DNA from: JBFLYO01 sp040756745
GTDB taxonomy: Bacteria; Bacteroidota; Ignavibacteria; UBA10030; UBA6906
NCBI GenBank assembly: GCA_040756745.1
Contig: JBFLYO010000043.1
Location: 1 to 23,952, forward strand
Direction: 5' to 3'
Length of the DNA stretch: 23,952 nucleotides
This document shows positions 20,502-23,952 of this stretch, piece after piece; the stretch's first letter is position 1; each line of letters begins with the position of its first letter. Below the pieces are notes generated by a model, which did not search any database, was not told the DNA's origin, and saw nothing but the letters and a program-made list of their open reading frames with translations. The translations under genes and the position numbers were made by a program.

Positions 20502-21284
20502 ATGGCATCCTTCCTGCTGCGGCTCCTCCGGAAGCCCTGGGTGCGGAAACTCCTTCTCGTCGCCGCTGCATGCATCGCATTGTTCATCCTGCTTAACTCA
20601 GTGCTCCTCCCCCTGTATGTCAACCGACAGAGGACGCTTCCCGTTCCAGGTGTCACCGGCCTCCCTCTCCAGCAGGCAAAGGACCTCCTGGTGAAGGAAG
20701 GGCTTGAACCCGTCGAGGCGGACACCAGGGCCGACCCGGACCAACCCGTAGGGACTGTCGTGTTCCAGAATCCGGCAGCCAGTTCCATGGTGAAGGAGGG
20801 GCGCCGCGTTTACCTGACCGTGTCCGGGGGGGAAATCCGCGTAACAGTGCCGCAATTGAGGGGGCGATCGCTCCGTGACGCGAAATTTGCTCTGGAACGG
20901 TACGGACTGAAACTCGGGGGGATGGCCTTTGAAAGGTCGGACCAATACCCGGAGAACACAATTGTCGCGCAGTCGGTCCCCCCGGACGCCCGCATCCCGA
21001 GGGGGAGCCGGGTCAGCATTACGGTGAGCAGCGGAGCAGGGACGGGAGGGACGTCCGTTCCGAATATCGTGGGAAAGACAGTCTCCGAAGCCGAGAGGAT
21101 ACTCCAGGCGGCAGGTTTGAACGTCGGCAACATTACCTATCAACAGAGCTATGAGCTGATCCCCAACACGGTCGTCGAGCAATTCCCGCGTGCCGGGGAG
21201 GCGGTTCCGGCCGGCAAAGCCGTCGACCTTTTCGTGATCAAGGCCGGCAGACCGGCCGAGGAAATCCAGGTCCCCAAACGATAG
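20502..21284 (+). CDS. membrane-anchored protein with three PASTA domains
   Basis: This is a 260-residue protein. A short basic cytoplasmic tail (RLLRKPWVRK), one membrane helix (about 17-39) and three PASTA repeats (about 46-109, 114-177 and 184-247) are visible. Each repeat starts VP-x-(V/L)-x-G and ends in a beta strand such as VYLTVSGG or VSITVSSG. PASTA domains bind muropeptides or cross-linked peptidoglycan at the ends of Ser/Thr kinases and some penicillin-binding proteins. Here no kinase or transpeptidase domain is present, so it is a free wall-sensing or scaffold protein. An ATG at 20502 is preferred to the TTG at 20469, which lies inside the -10 element. No ribosome site is visible. 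rpe starts 11 bases downstream. Confidence 0.9.
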   Translation: MASFLLRLLRKPWVRKLLLVAAACIALFILLNSVLLPLYVNRQRTLPVPGVTGLPLQQAKDLLVKEGLEPVEADTRADPDQPVGTVVFQNPAASSMVKEGRRVYLTVSGGEIRVTVPQLRGRSLRDAKFALERYGLKLGGMAFERSDQYPENTIVAQSVPPDARIPRGSRVSITVSSGAGTGGTSVPNIVGKTVSEAERILQAAGLNVGNITYQQSYELIPNTVVEQFPRAGEAVPAGKAVDLFVIKAGRPAEEIQVPKR

Positions 21285-21295
21285 ATGCAAACTCC

Positions 21296-21955
21296 ATGAT
21301 TACCATCGCCCCGTCGCTTCTCTCCGCGGATTTTGCCCGCCTGGATGAACAAATCGCCCTCGCCGTGAAGGGGGGAGCAGACTGGCTTCATCTCGATGTC
21401 ATGGACGGCCGGTTCGTTCCCAACATCACGTTCGGGCCTCCCGTCATTCGTTCGCTCCGTCGTCTCACAACGCTGCCGTTCGACACGCACCTCATGATTG
21501 AGGAACCGGAGCGGCACCTGAGCGCATTCCGCGACGCAGGAGCGGACATGATCACCGTTCATTACGAAACATGCCCGCATCTGCACCGGACCGTGGAATC
21601 GATCAGAACGCTTGGCGCGCGGCCGGGAGTGTGCATTAACCCCGCAACGCCGCCGGAGATGCTTTCCGAGATTATTCCGTTTGTCGACCTGGTTCTCGTC
21701 ATGTCGGTCAACCCCGGTTTCGGCGGGCAATCGTTTATCCCCGCTTCGGTCGAGAAGATCCGCCGCGTGGGCGCGATGATTCGCGACCTTAATCCGGCTG
21801 TGCTCCTGGAAGTCGATGGTGGAATCGACGTCGACACGGCCCCCGGCGTGGTTGCTGCGGGAGCCACTGTGCTCGTCGCAGGCAACGCCATCTTTGCCTC
21901 CAACGATATCCCCGCCGCAATCAGGACCCTCCGCTCCACCGCCGGACGCGCATAA
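21296..21955 (+). CDS. rpe: ribulose-phosphate 3-epimerase
   Basis: This enzyme interconverts ribulose-5-phosphate and xylulose-5-phosphate in the pentose phosphate pathway. It is a 219-residue TIM barrel of normal length. Motifs: SLLSADF (7-13), HLDVMDGRFVPNITFG (32-47) with metal ligands H32 and catalytic D34, HLMI with H65, MSVNPGFGGQSF (136-147), and VDGGI with catalytic D174. Phosphate is held by the Gly-rich loops near the C-terminus (VAGNAIF). The ATG at 21296 has no Shine-Dalgarno site and follows the PASTA stop closely, so it is probably translated by coupling. Confidence 0.97.
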   Translation: MITIAPSLLSADFARLDEQIALAVKGGADWLHLDVMDGRFVPNITFGPPVIRSLRRLTTLPFDTHLMIEEPERHLSAFRDAGADMITVHYETCPHLHRTVESIRTLGARPGVCINPATPPEMLSEIIPFVDLVLVMSVNPGFGGQSFIPASVEKIRRVGAMIRDLNPAVLLEVDGGIDVDTAPGVVAAGATVLVAGNAIFASNDIPAAIRTLRSTAGRA

Positions 21956-21983
21956 GCCCCGTTCCGGTCGCCTCACTTTCTTC

Positions 21984-22012
21984 TTGACATTTCGGGCACG
22001 TTGCCTTATATT
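21984..22012 (+). promoter_or_regulatory. strong promoter of the lrp-amt-glnA unit
   Basis: A perfect TTGACA (21984-21989) is followed after 17 bases by TATATT (22007-22012), five of six matches. Bases 22007-22014 also read TATATTTG, an exact fit to the Bacteroidota -7 element TAnnTTTG. Initiation near 22020 gives a leader of about 70 bases. This is the best promoter in the window. Confidence 0.7.
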
Positions 22013-22090
22013 TGAAGCTATTATTCGTGCATGTCCTTACTTTATTAGGCCCGCGGTGGGATTCCCCTCCTTTGCCCTTGCAGTCGAACT

Positions 22091-22552
22091 ATGCCTCTTG
22101 ATGAAATCGATGTGAAGATCATGGAAGTCCTCCAGAAGAAAGGGAGGACCCGGCGAAACGACCTCGCAGAAGCCGTTGGGCTCTCTCTCCCGTCGGTAAG
22201 CGAACGGCTGCGCAAACTCGAGGACCAGCAGTACATCACCGGGTATCATGCCACGGTTGACCACCGCAAGCTCGGAAAAGACATCACGGCCTTCATCTTC
22301 GTGACGGTGGATTCCTCGCGGCACTATGCGCAGTTCCTCGAGCATGCACAGGGGGCCGACGAGATCCTGGAGTGCCACGCGATCACGGGGGAGGGGTCGC
22401 ATCTCCTGAAGATCCGAACGGTCAACACCTCGTCTCTTGAGAAGCTCCTGGCGAAGATCCAGGCGTGGGCCGGCGTTGTCAGCACGCGCACCAACCTTGT
22501 CCTCTCTACCTCCAAAGAGACCATGCGCATCAAGATCGAGATGCCGAAATGA
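22091..22552 (+). CDS. Lrp/AsnC-family transcriptional regulator
   Basis: This is a 153-residue feast/famine regulator. The N-terminal winged helix (1-55) contains LDEIDVKIMEVLQKKGRT, NDLAEAVGLS and the recognition helix PSVSERLRKLE (34-44). A RAM domain (about 65-140) follows, with the alternating strand pattern ITAFIFVTV, ILECHAITGEGSHLLKIRT and VVSTRTNLVLST that forms the effector-binding octamer. It ends with a short positively charged tail. No ribosome site precedes the ATG at 22091. The stop overlaps the amt start (ATGA), so it is made together with the ammonium channel, which suggests it senses an amino acid and regulates nitrogen uptake; the effector cannot be read from the sequence. 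Confidence 0.93.
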   Translation: MPLDEIDVKIMEVLQKKGRTRRNDLAEAVGLSLPSVSERLRKLEDQQYITGYHATVDHRKLGKDITAFIFVTVDSSRHYAQFLEHAQGADEILECHAITGEGSHLLKIRTVNTSSLEKLLAKIQAWAGVVSTRTNLVLSTSKETMRIKIEMPK

Positions 22553-23793
22553 ACGGACTGGACACTGGCGATACCGCATTCATGCTGGTGTGCGCCGCCC
22601 TCGTTCTGTTCATGACTCCGGGGCTCGCATTCTTCTATGGCGGCCTCGTCCGGAGCAAAAACGTCGTCAACACGATGATGATGAGTTTCGCGGCGATGGG
22701 GGTTGTTGCGGTGCAGTGGGTCCTGATGGGATACAGCGTCGCGTTCGGTCCCAATGGCGGCGTCCTCGGTTCACTCGTTGGGGGATTGCAGTGGGTCGGA
22801 CTGGGAGATGTTGGGCTGTTCCCGAACGGAGACTATGCGCCGACGATCCCGCACCAGCTGTTCATGATCTACCAGGCAATGTTCGCGATCATTACGCCTG
22901 CCCTTATCTCGGGAGCCATCGTCGAGCGAATGAAGTTCAAATCGTACATCGTCTTCATCTTCCTCTGGTCGACGGTTTCGTACGATCTTGTGGCGCACTG
23001 GGTCTGGGGGGTTGGGGGATGGCTCAGGAATCTGGGTGCGCTGGATTTCGCCGGCGGAACGGTGGTGCATATCAACGCAGGCGTCTCGGCGCTGGTCGCG
23101 AGCCGCGTGCTCGGCGCGCGCTCGGGGTTCCCTCACCGTGCGTCGCCCCCTCATAACGTGACCCTCGCCCTGCTGGGGGGCGGGATGCTCTGGTTCGGAT
23201 GGTTCGGCTTCAATGCGGGGAGTGCCATTGCCTCATCCGGGACGGCGACCGCGGCGTTCGTCGCGACGAATACTGCTGCGGCGTCGGGAATGCTCGGGTG
23301 GATGCTTCTGGAGATCTTCCTCAAGGGAAAACCGACCGCGGTGGGCGCGATCACCGGCGCGGTTGCAGGACTGGTCGCAATCACTCCCGCGTGCGGCTTC
23401 GTGACCCCCCTTGCCGCAGTCGCCATCGGGATGGGCGTTGCCGCTGTCTGCTATTGGGCTCTGAACCAGCGCATCAAATGGGGGCTCGATGATACGCTTG
23501 ATGCGTTCTCCGTGCACGGCGTCGGGGGGATCTTCGGTGCGCTGGCCACCGGGGTCTTTGCGACCACCGCCGTGAACCAGGCGGGCAACAACGGCCTGCT
23601 CCATGGGAACCCGTCGCTCGTCCTCGTCCAGGGAGCGGCCGTCCTCGCAACGATTGTCTTCGCGGGAGTCGTCACCTTCGTGCTCCTGAAGCTGGTCGAC
23701 GTGACGATGGGGCTTCGGAGCGACGACGCTCAACAGACGGAAGGCCTGGATCTCGTCGAACACGGCGAGAAAGGGTACCACGAACTCGGCTGA
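22549..23793 (+). CDS. amt: ammonium channel/transporter (Amt family)
   Basis: This is a 414-residue trimeric inner-membrane ammonium channel with 11 helices. Family features: TPGLAFFYGGLVRSKNVVNT (23-42), the ammonium-recruiting YDLVAHWVWG with D146 (145-154), the phenylalanine gate region (F112 and FGWFGFNAGS), and the pore twin histidines H174 (GTVVHINAG) and H323 (FSVHGVGG). The C-terminal tail (MGLRSDD, then EGLDLVEHGEKGYHELG) is the cytoplasmic regulatory tail that PII proteins engage in relatives. No signal peptide is obvious. ATG 22549 overlaps the Lrp stop. glnA follows after 39 bases. Confidence 0.96.
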   Translation: MNGLDTGDTAFMLVCAALVLFMTPGLAFFYGGLVRSKNVVNTMMMSFAAMGVVAVQWVLMGYSVAFGPNGGVLGSLVGGLQWVGLGDVGLFPNGDYAPTIPHQLFMIYQAMFAIITPALISGAIVERMKFKSYIVFIFLWSTVSYDLVAHWVWGVGGWLRNLGALDFAGGTVVHINAGVSALVASRVLGARSGFPHRASPPHNVTLALLGGGMLWFGWFGFNAGSAIASSGTATAAFVATNTAAASGMLGWMLLEIFLKGKPTAVGAITGAVAGLVAITPACGFVTPLAAVAIGMGVAAVCYWALNQRIKWGLDDTLDAFSVHGVGGIFGALATGVFATTAVNQAGNNGLLHGNPSLVLVQGAAVLATIVFAGVVTFVLLKLVDVTMGLRSDDAQQTEGLDLVEHGEKGYHELG

Positions 23794-23832
23794 TCAGCAC
23801 TTCCATCATATCATTCACCGAAGGGGCACCTT

Positions 23833-23952
23833 ATGGCAAAAAGCTCGGCAACGCATCTGGCCCGCGTCTTCAAGATGATCAAGGACGAAGGGGTCACGAT
23901 GATCGACTTCAAGTTCATGGATTTTCCGGGACAGTGGCAGCATTTCTCGGTC
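23833..23952 (+). CDS. glnA: glutamine synthetase, N-terminal part (cut by window end)
   Basis: The first 40 codons of a type I glutamine synthetase are present and run off the end. VFKMIKDEGVTMIDFKFMD followed by FPGQWQHFSV is the typical N-terminal beta-grasp segment (residues 12-40). The enzyme joins ammonia to glutamate with ATP, using the ammonium brought in by the preceding Amt. GAAGGGG at 23820-23826 sits six bases before the ATG. No separate promoter is obvious in the 39-base gap, so read-through from the lrp promoter is likely. Confidence 0.9.
   Translation, partial: MAKSSATHLARVFKMIKDEGVTMIDFKFMDFPGQWQHFSV

Noticed and set aside
21285..21299. Four-codon ORF (ATG CAA ACT CCA TGA) ending on the rpe start codon
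   Set aside because: It directly follows the PASTA stop and overlaps the rpe ATG as ATGA, so it could help reinitiation, but so short an ORF is easily produced by chance.
22015..22090. Riboswitch in the 70-base leader of the Lrp gene
   Set aside because: Only a three-pair stem around GGGATTCCC is visible; no known aptamer core or terminator hairpin fits.
1..23952. CRISPR arrays, tRNA or rRNA genes, insertion sequences, prophage genes, long inverted repeats
   Set aside because: Looked for on both strands; nothing with the required repeat pattern, fold or transposase motif was found.

Overview
This is a GC-rich (roughly 60% by eye) bacterial chromosome segment that is almost completely coding. 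No gene-free stretch exceeds about 135 bp, and I see no tRNA, rRNA, CRISPR array, insertion sequence or phage gene. The gene content points to an aerobic, Gram-negative-type member of the Bacteroidota/Ignavibacteriota (FCB) side of the tree: a heme A oxidase cluster with a DUF420 (CtaM-like) protein, a PASTA protein next to rpe, an NTase-fold protein leading tandem B12-type radical SAM genes, and few Shine-Dalgarno sites outside the cox genes. This placement is an inference from gene families and is not proven by the window.

Region 1 (2-7907, + strand) is a terminal-oxidase module. It runs coxA (5' end missing), coxC, coxD, a small two-helix membrane protein, a small CPVC-motif exported protein, coxB, ctaA (heme A synthase), ctaB (heme O synthase) and a DUF420/CtaM-like assembly protein, mostly with 0-40 bp spacing or ATGA overlaps. 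A weak hairpin follows, then a P1B-type copper ATPase that could supply copper to the oxidase. Subunit I keeps the catalytic HPEVY, HH and HxH residues but has Ile where canonical A-family oxidases carry the K-channel Lys. Subunit II has an unusually large insertion inside the CuA domain.

Region 2 (7891-9669, - strand) is a nucleoside-salvage operon in transcription order cdd, tdk, punA. It converges on the copper ATPase with a 17-bp overlap. A 17-bp-spaced promoter-like sequence lies just upstream of cdd.

Region 3 (9746-20385, - strand) is a tight nine-gene unit. In transcription order it encodes an NTase-fold protein, two paralogous B12-binding-type radical SAM proteins, a SAM methyltransferase, an MsbA-like ABC exporter, a GT9 (heptosyltransferase-like) enzyme, a membrane metallophosphoesterase, a GT4 and a GT2 glycosyltransferase. 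Together these look like a pathway that builds, chemically modifies and exports a surface glycolipid or glycan whose product I cannot name. It is the best candidate in the window for an undescribed system.

Region 4 (20502-23952, + strand) diverges from region 3. It holds a membrane-anchored three-PASTA protein and rpe, then a strong promoter (TTGACA-N17-TATATT) driving an Lrp/AsnC regulator that overlaps an Amt ammonium channel. The start of glnA (truncated by the window edge) follows. No PII gene is visible between amt and glnA, so the Lrp-type regulator is the obvious candidate for local nitrogen control.
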